Both the position numbers and the translations under genes were made by a program. DNA of 64,000 nucleotides from Candidatus Poribacteria bacterium. GTDB taxonomy: Bacteria > Poribacteria > WGA-4E > WGA-3G. Positions 1 through 9,700 of the stretch are shown in pieces. Numbering within the stretch: position 1 is the stretch's first letter; each line of letters starts with the position of its first letter. Below the pieces are notes generated by a model that did no database searches, was not told the origin of the DNA, and saw nothing but the letters and a program-made list of their open reading frames with translations. Where the stretch lies: NCBI GenBank assembly GCA_028824125.1, contig JAPPES010000097.1, forward strand, positions 1-64,000. The letters run 5' to 3'.

Positions 1-60
1 CTAAAGACGAATGCGCGTATGGCATTCGCCATGATTCATACCGTTGATTTGGTGCTGTCC
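1..60. repeat. Fragment of dispersed inverted-repeat element
   Basis: A short stretch with the phrases GGCATTCGCCATGATTC and ATACCGTTGATTTGG, which recur near 16300, 32090, 38910, 42730 and 47400. It looks like the core of the MITE-like family seen through the window, without recognisable ends here. The rest of the 311-base gap before tyrS holds no gene that I can see. Confidence 0.5.
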
Positions 61-311
61 GCCACACATTCTTTGGGAATATATATGGCACACGGCGTGT
101 GCCTACTACTTTGCATACCGATTTATCGGCGTTGAAAACGCCTCCCACAAGAGATTATGTTCCTTAAATTGACGACTATGGTGAAAATAGGGAAAAACAC
201 CCACTTGTCTATACCCAAATTCGATTTTGTTGGACATCCAGCTCACATTACTTTATTTCCGAACTCACATTATTACCATAAAATGTAAAATTTCTTGGAA
301 GGATAACTCCC

Positions 312-1553
312 ATGTCAAATCTTTTTGAGGCCCTACAAGAGCGGGGTTTCGTTCAACAGTGTACGAATGTAGAGCAGCTTTCCCGTTTACTCTCTGAAAA
401 TCAAATAACATATTATGCAGGTTTCGATCCAACAGCGGACAGTCTCCATGCCGGTAGTCTTGTGCCAATTATGGCGATGGCACATCTGCAACGCGGCGGA
501 CATAAGCCGATCGCAATCATCGGTGGCGGCACAACAGTGATCGGCGATCCGACTGATAAAACAGAGATGCGTTCAATGATCTCTGCACAACAGATAGAAA
601 AAAATGGAGCAAGTATTTTACAACAACTACAACGTTACCTTGATTTAGGTAACACGGCAGGATTTTTTCTGAATAATGCTGAGTGGCTGCTTTCCCTAAA
701 CTATATTGAATTTCTACGCGATATCGGAAAGCATTTTCGTGTCAATGAGATGATCAAAGCTGAAGGGTATCGGCAACGACTTGAACGCGAAATGGGGCTT
801 TCATTCCTTGAGTTTAATTACCAATTGCTGCAAGCGTACGATTATTTGTGTCTTTTCCAAAAATACGATTGTGTTCTTCAACTCGGTGGTGATGACCAGT
901 GGGGCAATATCCTTGCTGGAGTCGATCTGGTGCGTAGGATTGAGGGGAAACGTGTCCACGGCCTGACCTTTCCACTGCTCACAACAGCCGGTGGTGCAAA
1001 AATGGGAAAAACCGCTGGCGGTGCAGTTTGGCTTGATTCAGATAAAACATCACCCTACCAATTCTACCAATATTGGATTAACATTGATGACCGCGATGTT
1101 GAGCGATTTTTAGCATTTTTTACCTTCTTACCGATGGACGAGGTTAGGCGACTTGGAAGCTTGGAACATGATGAAATCCGCGAAGCAAAAGCAGTACTTG
1201 CATACCAAGCAACGAAACTTGCACACGGAAAGGTTGAGGCAGACAAAGCGCAGGAAACATCGCGCGCTGCATTTGGCGGCGGCGGACTTGACCTTAATGC
1301 AATGCCGACTACTACAATCTCTACAGAACGACTTGATTCAGGCATTCCGATAATGGAGTTGTTTCATGAAGTTGGCTTAACCACATCAAAAAGTGAAGCA
1401 CGCCGTCTAATTCAGCAAGGAGGTGCTTATGTCAATGAGAAGCAGTATAAGACTATAGATGTTATCATTGATGCTGATTTGTTAGAAGAGGATGCGTTGC
1501 TTCTGCGTGCAGGTAAAAAACGTTATCATCGTGTTGTGCTTGGAGAAGCGTAG
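312..1553 (+). CDS. tyrS: Tyrosyl-tRNA synthetase
   Basis: Class I aminoacyl-tRNA synthetase that charges tRNA-Tyr with tyrosine in the cytoplasm. The 413-residue protein has the usual length. The HIGH-type signature appears as DSLHAGSL near residues 43-50, and the KMSKS-type loop is KMGKT at residues 230-234, the variant form of the E. coli-like TyrRS group. The binding segment GGDDQWGN lies just before it. The last ~65 residues (SEARRLIQQGGAYVNEKQ) form an S4 RNA-binding domain. The ATG at 312 is preceded by GGAAGGAT about 9 bases upstream. It appears to be a single-gene unit; no T-box was seen in the leader. Confidence 0.97.
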   Translation: MSNLFEALQERGFVQQCTNVEQLSRLLSENQITYYAGFDPTADSLHAGSLVPIMAMAHLQRGGHKPIAIIGGGTTVIGDPTDKTEMRSMISAQQIEKNGASILQQLQRYLDLGNTAGFFLNNAEWLLSLNYIEFLRDIGKHFRVNEMIKAEGYRQRLEREMGLSFLEFNYQLLQAYDYLCLFQKYDCVLQLGGDDQWGNILAGVDLVRRIEGKRVHGLTFPLLTTAGGAKMGKTAGGAVWLDSDKTSPYQFYQYWINIDDRDVERFLAFFTFLPMDEVRRLGSLEHDEIREAKAVLAYQATKLAHGKVEADKAQETSRAAFGGGGLDLNAMPTTTISTERLDSGIPIMELFHEVGLTTSKSEARRLIQQGGAYVNEKQYKTIDVIIDADLLEEDALLLRAGKKRYHRVVLGEA

Positions 1554-1580
1554 GATAAATAGACACTTTCAGTCGACTGC

Positions 1581-1640
1581 TGACGAGGTTCCCTAACCTC
1601 GCTGGTGCAGCATATCCAATTAATTCTAAAATCTACTATG
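1581..1640. repeat. Partial MITE-like element after tyrS
   Basis: Contains GACGAGGTTCCCTAACCTCG, a small inverted repeat, followed by AATTAATTCTAAAATCTACT, the same right end found at 47268-47291 and, partly, at 42780-42797. It is a right-hand remnant of the dispersed family described for the 46.9-47.3 kb composite. Confidence 0.55.
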
Positions 1641-1722
1641 ATCGCAATTTATTGTATAAGTCCTGTTAATCTTTCTTGAAATTCAGTTCAAAACATGTTA
1701 TTTTATAAAGAGGCAAGCGAGG

Positions 1723-2157
1723 ATGAAAAATCTTGAAAAGGAAGACGCTATAGAGGACAAAGACAAACGATCATCTATATTTACCGTCAAAGATGCTGAA
1801 AATACTATCTTGTGGTTCAGTTTCTATGTAGTAATGCTTATCGTTTGTGTCATTTTGCACCAGCGTTTTCTTGAAAACTACAAAGTAATTGATTCTCTTT
1901 ACTTTGTAGTTGATAACATCTCAAAAATAATAGCAGCATCAACTTTGCTGATTATTTTAGGGGAGGGAGCAGACATCATGTTACGGCGTTTCAGAGAACA
2001 TATCAGAAGAGAAAAAGAAATGATAGCGGAGGCAAGAGCCGAGGCAAAAGCGGAAGTTTACAGAGAAGTTGCAGCGTGGGATCGTAGGCGAAGAGAGGCT
2101 GAGGCGCGGGGTGTGGAATTCAATGAACCACCACCGATACAAGAAAGCGATCAATGA
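1723..2157 (+). CDS. Small two-helix membrane protein with charged coiled-coil tail
   Basis: Not recognised as a named family. The 144-residue product has a charged amino terminus, two hydrophobic segments (about residues 29-48 and 61-82), then a highly charged helical tail rich in Arg, Glu and Ala (about 88-130) that is probably a coiled coil in the cytoplasm. A purine-rich AAAGAGG lies about 9 bases before the ATG. It stands alone between tyrS and the RNA unit before aroF. A membrane-anchored adaptor role is possible but nothing specific can be inferred. Confidence 0.7.
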   Translation: MKNLEKEDAIEDKDKRSSIFTVKDAENTILWFSFYVVMLIVCVILHQRFLENYKVIDSLYFVVDNISKIIAASTLLIILGEGADIMLRRFREHIRREKEMIAEARAEAKAEVYREVAAWDRRRREAEARGVEFNEPPPIQESDQ

Positions 2158-2219
2158 AAAAATAGTATTATGTGTTTGGATTGCTTAAACTGTTTTGTAA
2201 CAAAAAATACAATTAAAAT

Positions 2220-2249
2220 TTGACTTTACCTTATAAAATGTGTTATCAT
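2220..2249 (+). promoter_or_regulatory. Sigma-70 type promoter of the aroF leader RNA
   Basis: TTGACT at 2220-2225 and TATCAT at 2244-2249 are separated by 18 bases, so transcription would start near 2256. The stretch closely resembles the promoter ahead of rplU at 24827-24855: both read TTGACTTT, then CC, then TAAAATGTG, then ATCAT. Confidence 0.65.
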
Positions 2250-2255
2250 ATTTAA

Positions 2256-2597
2256 AAGTAGTTTTAAAAATTTTAAACGTTTTGTTCGGAATAACGTTTT
2301 ATAAGGCAAGAAAACCGAGAAAGGCTTACAACCAAAGAAATTTAGGATCTTTTGTGATGCAGAAGTTTGAACACATGGCCACCTCTACAGTACGGATGAG
2401 TGGAACACAGTCCGCTCTCACATTTTTACGGAACTATTATTTTAGCCTTTGGGCGCTCTTTACGCTCGGGTTGTTCCCGTTTTTGTACTGCGGCGGTAGG
2501 TGGTGATAGTTTGTAAGCACTCATGAAAAAGTTTTAATCAATCTCATATATCACTACCCAGCGTCGATAACAATCCGATGTTGGGTTATTTTTTTAG
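2256..2597 (+). ncRNA. Candidate structured RNA or regulatory leader upstream of aroF
   Basis: The region between a good promoter and an intrinsic terminator can fold into nested stems. P1 is CCACCT 2379-2384 with AGGTGG 2498-2503. P2 is CAGTAC 2388-2393 with GTACTG 2485-2490. P3 is GAGTGGA 2398-2404 with TCCGCTC 2411-2417. P4 is 2428-2434 with 2473-2480 (one bulge). P5 is GGGCG 2451-2455 with CGCTC 2463-2467. P2 thus closes a three-way junction. I could not match it to tmRNA, SRP RNA, RNase P RNA, T-box or a common riboswitch. It may be a free-standing small RNA or an attenuator leader for aroF. Confidence 0.5.
2557..2597 (+). terminator. Rho-independent terminator just before aroF
   Basis: A ten-pair stem (CCCAGCGTCG 2557-2566 with CGATGTTGGG 2576-2585, two G-U pairs plus one more wobble possible) has a nine-base loop and is followed by TTATTTTTTT. 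It ends about 54 bases before the aroF start, so it either ends the upstream RNA or acts as an attenuator. Confidence 0.75.
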
Positions 2598-2650
2598 AAA
2601 TTATCAACATTGACTTGAAACAGAGTTATTGTCGGAGGGAATTGATAACC

Positions 2651-3667
2651 ATGGTAATCGTTACCAAAACGGATGCAACACCCGATCAGATTGACGCAAT
2701 TGTCAAACGGATTGAGAGTGTAGGGTTGAAAGCACAGATTTCAACTGGCGAACAACGCACCGTCATCGGTGTAATAGGAGATAAAACATTGCTTGGCGAT
2801 ATTCCGATGGAGTCAATGTCGGGCGTTGAAAGGACAATGGCGATCACTGCCCCATATAAATTGGCAAGCCGCCAGTTTCGGGAGGAACCGACTGTTATCT
2901 CCACAAACGGGACGAAAATTGGGGGTCGGAAGTTAGCAGTTATGGCGGGTCCCTGTGCAGTTGAAAGTACTGAACAGATTGTAACCATAGCGAAGCAAGT
3001 AAAAAAAGCTGGTGCTGGCTTTATTAGAGGTGGCGCGTTTAAGCCTCGCACAGGTCCGTATAGTTTCCAAGGCTTCGGAGAAGATGCCTTGAAAATGCTC
3101 GCCGCAGCTAAAGACGAAACAGGCTTGGGCATCGTTACAGAAGTGATGACGCCCGATGAAGTTGAACTTGTCGGAGAACATACGGACATATTTCAACTTG
3201 GCACGCGGAACATGACAAACTTCTATCTGTTGCGTGAAGTGGGGCGAGCACGCAAACCTGTTATTCTGAAACGTGGTATGGCTTCAACAATTGAAGAATG
3301 GCTGCTTGCTGCGGAATATATTCTTTCTGAAGGGAATCCAGATGTCATTCTATGTGAGCGAGGTATCCGTACTTTTGAAACCCACACACGCAACACACTG
3401 GATCTCAACGCAGTTCCTGTTGTTCACCAATTAAGCCATTTGCCTGTCGTCGTTGATCCAAGCCATGGAACCGGTATCCGCAGTTTGGTGTGCGATATGA
3501 CGAAAGCATCCGTTGCCGCAGGTGCAGATGGATTATTACTTGAAGTTCACCATGACCCAGATAATTCTATGACAGGTGATGGTGCACAGTCTCTGTTTCC
3601 CGATCAGTTTGAGACGCTCATGCAAGAACTAAAACCGATTGCAATTGCTGTCGGACGTGAAATATAA
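2651..3667 (+). CDS. aroF: 3-deoxy-7-phosphoheptulonate (DAHP) synthase
   Basis: Catalyses the first step of the shikimate pathway, condensing phosphoenolpyruvate with erythrose 4-phosphate. The product begins with a ~70-residue ferredoxin-like regulatory domain (MVIVTKTDATPDQIDAIVKR), as in the Thermotoga-type enzyme. The barrel follows with GPCAVES, KPRTGPYSFQG, the metal and substrate residues in LKRGMA, CERGIRTFE and VVDPSHGTG, and the final GADGLLLEVH. I chose the ATG at 2651 because GGAGGG lies about 10 bases before it and the protein then starts as homologues do; an in-frame ATG at 2615 lies next to the terminator. Feedback control through the amino-terminal domain is likely from the family. 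Confidence 0.95.
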   Translation: MVIVTKTDATPDQIDAIVKRIESVGLKAQISTGEQRTVIGVIGDKTLLGDIPMESMSGVERTMAITAPYKLASRQFREEPTVISTNGTKIGGRKLAVMAGPCAVESTEQIVTIAKQVKKAGAGFIRGGAFKPRTGPYSFQGFGEDALKMLAAAKDETGLGIVTEVMTPDEVELVGEHTDIFQLGTRNMTNFYLLREVGRARKPVILKRGMASTIEEWLLAAEYILSEGNPDVILCERGIRTFETHTRNTLDLNAVPVVHQLSHLPVVVDPSHGTGIRSLVCDMTKASVAAGADGLLLEVHHDPDNSMTGDGAQSLFPDQFETLMQELKPIAIAVGREI

Positions 3668-3748
3668 GTCACAAAGTGAATTCTAACTTAACTCCATTGT
3701 GAAGTGATTTAACTTACAATGATGGGTACCTTTTTGGAGGAAATAACC

Positions 3749-5302
3749 GTGGACGATTTTGAAACTAATCAGGAAAAGGTTTATATTTTTGATACGACAC
3801 TCCGAGATGCGGAGCAAACTCCCGGAGCCGCTCTCGGCATTCAAGAAAAATTGGAGATTGCCAAACACCTCGCGAAATTAAATGTTGATGTCATTGAGGC
3901 TGGTTTTCCAATTTCGTCACCGGGTGATTTTGATGCTGTTCAACGTATAGCTAATGAGGTAGAGGGGCCTGAAATTTGCGCACTTTCCCGCGTTGTTGAA
4001 AAGGATATAACGGCGGCGTGGAAAGCGATTCAGGATGCTCCCCGCGCACGTATCCATACATTTGTCGGTACATCAACTATCCACATGGAACGCATCACCC
4101 GCACAACGCCAGAGAGAACCCTTGAAATGGCAGTAGATGCGGTTGCCTATGCAAAGAGTTTGTGTGCTGATCATCCCGATGCAACCGTTGAGTTTTCTCC
4201 GATGGATGCAGGCAGAACGGAATTGGCATATCTGTACGAGGTGGTTGAAGCCACTATCGCTGCAGGTGCAAATGTTGTCAATATCCCTGAAACTGTCGGA
4301 TGGACAGTGCCTGCTGAATTTGGTGGTCTTATCGCAGGCATCAAGGAAAATGTCCCAAATATTGATGATGCTGTCATAAGTGTTCACTGCCATAACGATT
4401 TAGGGTTGGCGGTCGCAAACAGTCTTATAGCAATTGAGCAAGGCGCACGACAAGTGGAGTGCACTATTAACGGACTTGGTGAACGAGCTGGAAATACTTC
4501 ACTTGAAGAAGTGGTTATGGCAATCCGAACGCGACGCGATTACTTTAAAGCGTATTACACCGATATTAACACCAAAGAGATCGTTCCTATTAGCAGACGT
4601 GTAAGTCGCACGATGGGTATTCCGGTGCAACCGAATAAAGCGATTGTTGGCGAAAACGCTTTTGCACACAGTTCAGGAATCCACCAAGATGGGATTATTA
4701 AGTCGCGTGTAACCTTTGAAATCATTGACCCGAAAGAAATCGGTTGGCAAACGAGCCAAATAATTCTCAGTCCACGTTCTGGACGGAACGCCTTGAAACA
4801 TCGCCTGAGTGAACTCGGATATGAACTGGATTCAGAGCAGTTAGAGAAGGTTTATGAAAGATTCCTTCGCGTTGCAGATAAGAAAAAAGCTGTTCATGAT
4901 GCTGACCTTGAGGCAATCATGAGCGACGAAATTCGTACCGTGCCAGCTACCTTTGAACTTGACTACATTCAAGTTGTCAGTGGAACGAAGATTTCACCAA
5001 CAACCACCGTCGGTATCCGCACAGAGGAAGGAATAGTTGAGAATGCCTCCACAGGCGATGGTCCTGTTGACGCAGCTTTTAAGGCGATTAACCAAATTGT
5101 CAAAATCAAACTGAACTTAATTGATTATCAGATACGTTCGGTAACAGAAGGTGAAGACGCTATCGGTGAAGTTACGCTGAAGGTACAGGACAATGGACAC
5201 ATCATCACGGGACACGGTGCAAGTACGGATATTATTGAGGCAAGTGCCAAGGCGTATATCCATGCTGTAAATAAACTTATCCAACTCCGTTCAGAGGGGT
5301 AG
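3749..5302 (+). CDS. leuA: 2-isopropylmalate synthase
   Basis: First committed enzyme of leucine synthesis, joining acetyl-CoA and 2-oxoisovalerate. The catalytic barrel shows [12 protein letters not shown] near the start, the metal-binding [14 protein letters not shown], and [14 protein letters not shown]. The last ~130 residues (from about 385, [14 protein letters not shown]) form the LeuA dimer domain that senses leucine in characterised enzymes. TTGGAGG at 3734-3740 sits 8 bases before the GTG at 3749, which I prefer to the ATG at 3719 (no ribosome binding site). It follows aroF by 81 bases with no clear terminator between, so co-transcription is possible. Citramalate synthase is a less likely alternative. 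Confidence 0.94.
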   Translation: MDDFETNQEKVYIFDTTLRDAEQTPGAALGIQEKLEIAKHLAKLNVDVIEAGFPISSPGDFDAVQRIANEVEGPEICALSRVVEKDITAAWKAIQDAPRARIHTFVGTSTIHMERITRTTPERTLEMAVDAVAYAKSLCADHPDATVEFSPMDAGRTELAYLYEVVEATIAAGANVVNIPETVGWTVPAEFGGLIAGIKENVPNIDDAVISVHCHNDLGLAVANSLIAIEQGARQVECTINGLGERAGNTSLEEVVMAIRTRRDYFKAYYTDINTKEIVPISRRVSRTMGIPVQPNKAIVGENAFAHSSGIHQDGIIKSRVTFEIIDPKEIGWQTSQIILSPRSGRNALKHRLSELGYELDSEQLEKVYERFLRVADKKKAVHDADLEAIMSDEIRTVPATFELDYIQVVSGTKISPTTTVGIRTEEGIVENASTGDGPVDAAFKAINQIVKIKLNLIDYQIRSVTEGEDAIGEVTLKVQDNGHIITGHGASTDIIEASAKAYIHAVNKLIQLRSEG

Positions 5303-5352
5303 CGTTGAGAACTAAACTTTGTTACTCGGCGCGCTTACAAAGCGCGCCTACG

Positions 5353-5491
5353 TTTTATAGTAAATTATGTAAATAAGTTCACATATATTCTGTAGGAGCG
5401 ATCTCCGAATCACGACGAAACCACTGGTAGTCGGGAATCGGAGATCGCTCCTACAGCTCAGGTGTAAGTTAATTGTAAAATCCACTATAAT
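5353..5491. repeat. MITE-like element with internal 22-base inverted repeat
   Basis: The ends TTTATAGTAAATTATG (5354 onward) and ATTGTAAAATCCACTATAAT (5472-5491) are imperfect inverted copies of the same end sequence seen at 46890 and 47280. Inside, CTGTAGGAGCGATCTCCG (5390-5407) pairs with CGGAGATCGCTCCTACAG (5439-5456). The same internal phrase occurs once at 11642-11659. No coding capacity. Confidence 0.65.
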
Positions 5492-5495
5492 ATTA

Positions 5496-6554
5496 CTATA
5501 ATAGCGTGAGTTGAACCCCATCCAAATCTCCATCACCCGATACTACTTTAATCAAATCCGTATTGTTCATGACACCTTCAACGCGTTCTGCGTTCTTACC
5601 CCAACCGTAAAGCGGCACATTGTTCACGGTATGTCCACCAGTCGACCAAGAGATATCTGGCACTTCTCCTTGTCCGTTGTTTTTATGGACCCGCAAACCA
5701 CCCGTTTCGTGATCTGCTGTGACAAGGATAACGGTATCCTTATCATCTGACACCCGATTGAAAACGGTTTGGACTGCCTTAGAAAATTCAATTGTCTCTA
5801 AAAGCTGGCGTTCAATATCATTAGAATGTCCAGCATGATCAATACGCCCACCTTCCAGAAGTAGGAAAAACCCATCGTCTGTATTAAAAAGGAAATCCAA
5901 CGCCACGGTTGCCATCTCTGACAAATGTGGTAGATTATTAATGCCGTCAAACATATACGGAATATTGGTCTGACCGAACTGCCCGGAAACAAAGGTTTCT
6001 GTTTCGGTGTTGAGGGTAAACAGTGCCTCCCTATTGGTTACGACGGTATAACCAGCGGATTCAGCTCTTTCCTCTGTAATTCCATTGCCGCCTCCTCCCA
6101 AGAGCACGTTGGGACGGGTAAGATGGAGATAATCATGGGCAATTTCACCAAGGTTGTTCCGTTGCGGGTTATGCGCACCAAATGCGGCGGGAGTAGCGTG
6201 GGTAATGTAGGTAGTTGAGACGAGTCCGGTTCTTTTGCCTAATTCCTGAGAAATCTCAAGGAGTGTTTTCAACGGAGTTCCAGTACCGGGGATTTCCATG
6301 CTGATAACACCGTTGTTAACTTTGTACCCTGTTGCTATGGCTGTAGCAGCAGCGGCAGAGTCGGTCATCGGTGTGTTTGCTGCGTATGTTTTCAATTCTG
6401 CATGGTGAGGAAATGCCTCAAAGGACAGCGTCCCTGTTTCACCTGATGCGTAGTAGCCGGCGGCTTTGACTGCTTCAAAACCCATTCCGTCCCCGATGCA
6501 TATAATTATATTTTTCGGGAAACGGGAACTAATAGGTGACGATTCAGATGCCAT
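5496..6554 (-). CDS. Alkaline phosphatase, PhoA family, without a visible signal peptide
   Basis: Hydrolyses phosphate monoesters. All expected PhoA-type residues are visible: IGDGMG (Asp22), the nucleophile in TDSAAAATA (Ser66), THATPAAF, EGGRIDHAGH, TADHETGG and TGGHTVN supply the zinc and magnesium ligands. At 352 residues it is shorter than the E. coli enzyme. The amino terminus (MASESSPISSRFPKNIII) has no signal peptide, and AAGAGGG lies just before the ATG, so the start is well supported and the protein may stay in the cytoplasm or leave by another route. No pho-type neighbours are seen. Confidence 0.9.
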   Translation of the reverse strand: MASESSPISSRFPKNIIICIGDGMGFEAVKAAGYYASGETGTLSFEAFPHHAELKTYAANTPMTDSAAAATAIATGYKVNNGVISMEIPGTGTPLKTLLEISQELGKRTGLVSTTYITHATPAAFGAHNPQRNNLGEIAHDYLHLTRPNVLLGGGGNGITEERAESAGYTVVTNREALFTLNTETETFVSGQFGQTNIPYMFDGINNLPHLSEMATVALDFLFNTDDGFFLLLEGGRIDHAGHSNDIERQLLETIEFSKAVQTVFNRVSDDKDTVILVTADHETGGLRVHKNNGQGEVPDISWSTGGHTVNNVPLYGWGKNAERVEGVMNNTDLIKVVSGDGDLDGVQLTLL

Positions 6555-6599
6555 ATATGCCCTCTTAAGGTTTTGTGTTTTTGTAACGGATAACAGACG

Positions 6600-6730
6600 T
6601 AACCTTCCAATATAGGCGTGTTTAGAAAACGCGCCGAGATCAGACTAAAAATGACATAAACGGCGCGTTTTGTAACGTGCTGTTAGACTTTAGGACAGAT
6701 ATAGGCGCGTTTGCAAAACGCGCCTACATT
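6600..6730. repeat. REP-like hairpins between glnE and the phosphatase gene
   Basis: A perfect 11-base inverted repeat, TAGGCGCGTTT (6702-6712) and AAACGCGCCTA (6716-6726) with loop GCA, plus a less perfect copy near 6614-6638. A related hairpin (CGGCGCGCTTACAAAGCGCG) occurs at about 5328-5347. These could end or stabilise the glnE transcript; no other gene lies in the gap. Confidence 0.5.
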
Positions 6731-6788
6731 GAGTATGGTATACGTTCCCATCAGGTGTCGCAAGCTCTACACAACCTACGTTCTTGAT

Positions 6789-9700
6789 TCAATTAACAAG
6801 AATCTCATTGAAAAGCGCACGAGTCTTCTCAGTCCACCTACCATAATCCTGCAAAAATGCCTCCACTATAGGTGTGCCTTCAGTTTCAGTGTATCCAAGC
6901 CTCCGTGCCAATTGTGTCAATTCTGCGCGATTTGTAGGTAGGGCATCCAAAGCGCGATCATGAACAATCCGTAACGCGTTTTCGACGCGCCGAAGGAATT
7001 TGTACGCGTCCGATAATCCTATGCGCTGCGCTTCTGTCAGAACGCCAATAGCGTGCAATCTGTCAATCACAAGGAGTGTATTCGGTACACGGACAGAAGT
7101 TGCCTCAGTTCCGTGGATAAGTTGCAGCGTCTGCACAGCGAATTCAATATCAACAAGTCCACCATACCCTGATTTTACATTAGCAGCAGGTTTTTGAACT
7201 TTACCGCTACGTCTACGGCGTGGTTTTGTTTTTCGGGTGGCTTGTGCTTCTTTTCGTTGGCGTGTCCGCACAATCTCTGCAACATTTTCAGCGGTGAGTG
7301 GTTGCTTATAGCAAAAGGCATGTGCAATTTCCATAAATTGGTTTCCTACCCCTTCCACATCTCCTGCTACAACCCGCGCGCGTGTGAGTGCCTGACGTTC
7401 CCAGATTTCTGCGGTGTTGTCATAGTAATTCTGATATCCCGCCAACGGCAACGCTATCGCACCACCTGTGCCGTAGGGACGGAGCCGTAGATCAAGCTCA
7501 TAAATACTCATGTCGTGATCCCCACTGAGCTGCTTTACCAACTCTAAGCCGAGGATTGAGAAATATTCCGAATTGGGCATTCCTTGAGTTGTCTTACCGT
7601 CCGCCGTGTAGACACACATCACATCCAAGTCTGAGCTGAAATTAAGTTCTCGTCCGCCAAATTTACCCATCGCGATGATGGCAAACGTCACAGGTCCTCC
7701 ATCATCACTCAAGGGAGAACCGTGTTCTTCGCGCAGCTGTGAGTCAATCTGCGGGTAGATGGCTTGCAGGATTGCTTCGGCTAAATCGGAGAGTTCTTCG
7801 GTCGTCATAGGGAGATCGGCATTGCCGAGAATGTTTCGCAAGGCGATCCGCCAAATCTCATCGTTTTTGTAACGTCTAAGTGCCCTAAGCACATGAACCT
7901 TAGGTGTATCCGCAAGGAGTTGTCCAACCTCTTCCTGTTTTTGAGCGAGTGTCTTAGGAAATTCAGTGAAAGTCGGTACTGTTAACAGGTCAAACAGTTC
8001 AGGGCTTGCAATCAATAAATCTGCTAAATAAAGGCTTGAACCGCAAACACTTATAAGTGCTTCAAGTGTCTCTTGTTTTTCCATGAACATCGTATAGTAG
8101 CTGCTGCGTGCGCCAACCTTCGCGGCAAACGCATCAAAATAGCGAAGTGCCATATCTGGATCGGGGGCTGCACGCAAACATTTCAAGAGAGTTGGGGCGA
8201 GTTTGAAGAAAGTCCGTCTGACTGTGGGGGAAAACTGCTGTCCGTCACTACCGTTGGCAAGTTGTCGCAACAAGCGATGTGCTTCGCGCACATTCTCAAA
8301 ACCGAACCTGCCCAATTTCGCTTGTTTCTCTTCAGGATCATCTTGGCTAAGCAGCACCGCTATATCTAATTGATCCGGTTCATGGACGTCCATCACTTTT
8401 TCAAAAATTTTACGGACGTGCTCTTTATGGGTTCGGTAATCTTGCCGAAATGTATCAAGTGGTGCGTTATAATATCTCAAACGTCTGGCAAGCTGAATTT
8501 CTTCCTCCGCTTTTGTTGGAACCGAATAACGTTGTTGGTCTGCTTCAATTTGGATACTGTTTTCAACCCTTCGTAAAAATCGATACGCTGCTGACAATGC
8601 GTCAGCATCTTCCGCTGCCAACAGCTCATTAGCCTTCAATGCTTCAAGTGTCTCCAATGTATTCTGAGAGCAGAGCGACTTTCGCTGTCCACCATGTATC
8701 ATCTGCAAGCATTGGACGGTAAATTCAATATCCCGAATTGCCCCCGGACCGAGTTTTACATGCTTTTCAAGGTCTGTCCTTTCCCCCATGAGTCGTTCCT
8801 CTATACGGGCTTTTGTATTGCGAATGTCAACCTTAATTTCGTTGAGTGTAACACCATCTAAATAGCGTTGATACACAAACGGCTGAATCATTCGGATGAA
8901 TTCATCTCCAAATGCTATATCTCCCGCGACAGGACGTGCTTTTATTAACGCTTGGCGTTCCCATAAGTCTCCCCATCCTTCGTAATAACTTTCATAACTT
9001 TCCATAGACCGAATGATGACACCAGCACTGCTCTCTGGACGCAAACGAATATCCACACGAAACACATAGCCTTCCGCCGTCACTTCGCTCATTGCCTTAA
9101 TTAGAAACTCACACAACCGTGCATAATATTCGCTATTATCAAAGCCTGTATCGGTCTTTCCTTCGTCTGAATAAACGAAGATTAGATCTATATCAGAGCT
9201 AAAGTTGAGTTCATATCCACCAAATTTCCCCATGCCGATAACAGCAAAACGGCAAGGAGCTGTGCCTTCTTCATTGAGCGGAGTCCCAAACTTCGGCATC
9301 ATTATTTGGGCACATCCAATTTCATAGCAGTGTTGTAATGTTGCTTCTGCCAAATTACTCATCTCCAGAGTTGTGGTTTCAACAGCTGCTACTTGAAGCA
9401 GGTCGCGTAGTGCTATGCGGAGGCTTTCGCGCCGTTTATACCGCCGAATGATCCGAAGTTTTTGATCAACATCTCTATATCTGCCAAGTGTCATAGCAAG
9501 TTCACCGAACATACGTTCCCGTGTCTTTGGTGTGTCCATCACGCTTGCATCAATGATGTCGTAAAAGTAGATCGGGTTGCGAATCAGAATATCGGATAGA
9601 TATGAGGATGCTCCGAAACTGAGCATCACAGTTGGCATAAGAAACGGTGCATCCCGCAAAAGTTCATAAATCCACTTTCGACTAAACGTTACGAGGGTGA

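Noticed and set aside
2379-2503. T-box, SRP RNA, tmRNA or RNase P RNA in the aroF leader
   Set aside because: The hallmark sequences of these RNAs are absent; only GTGGAAC recalls a T-box, and the terminator is too far away.
2240-2506. An 88-residue open frame before aroF
   Set aside because: Its start codon lies inside the predicted -10 region, there is no ribosome binding site, and the same bases form paired stems ahead of a terminator; a structured RNA explains it better.
2686-3189. Long frame on the minus strand inside aroF
   Set aside because: It is antisense to a clear DAHP synthase gene, has no ribosome binding site and biased Ser/Thr/Ile composition typical of shadow frames.
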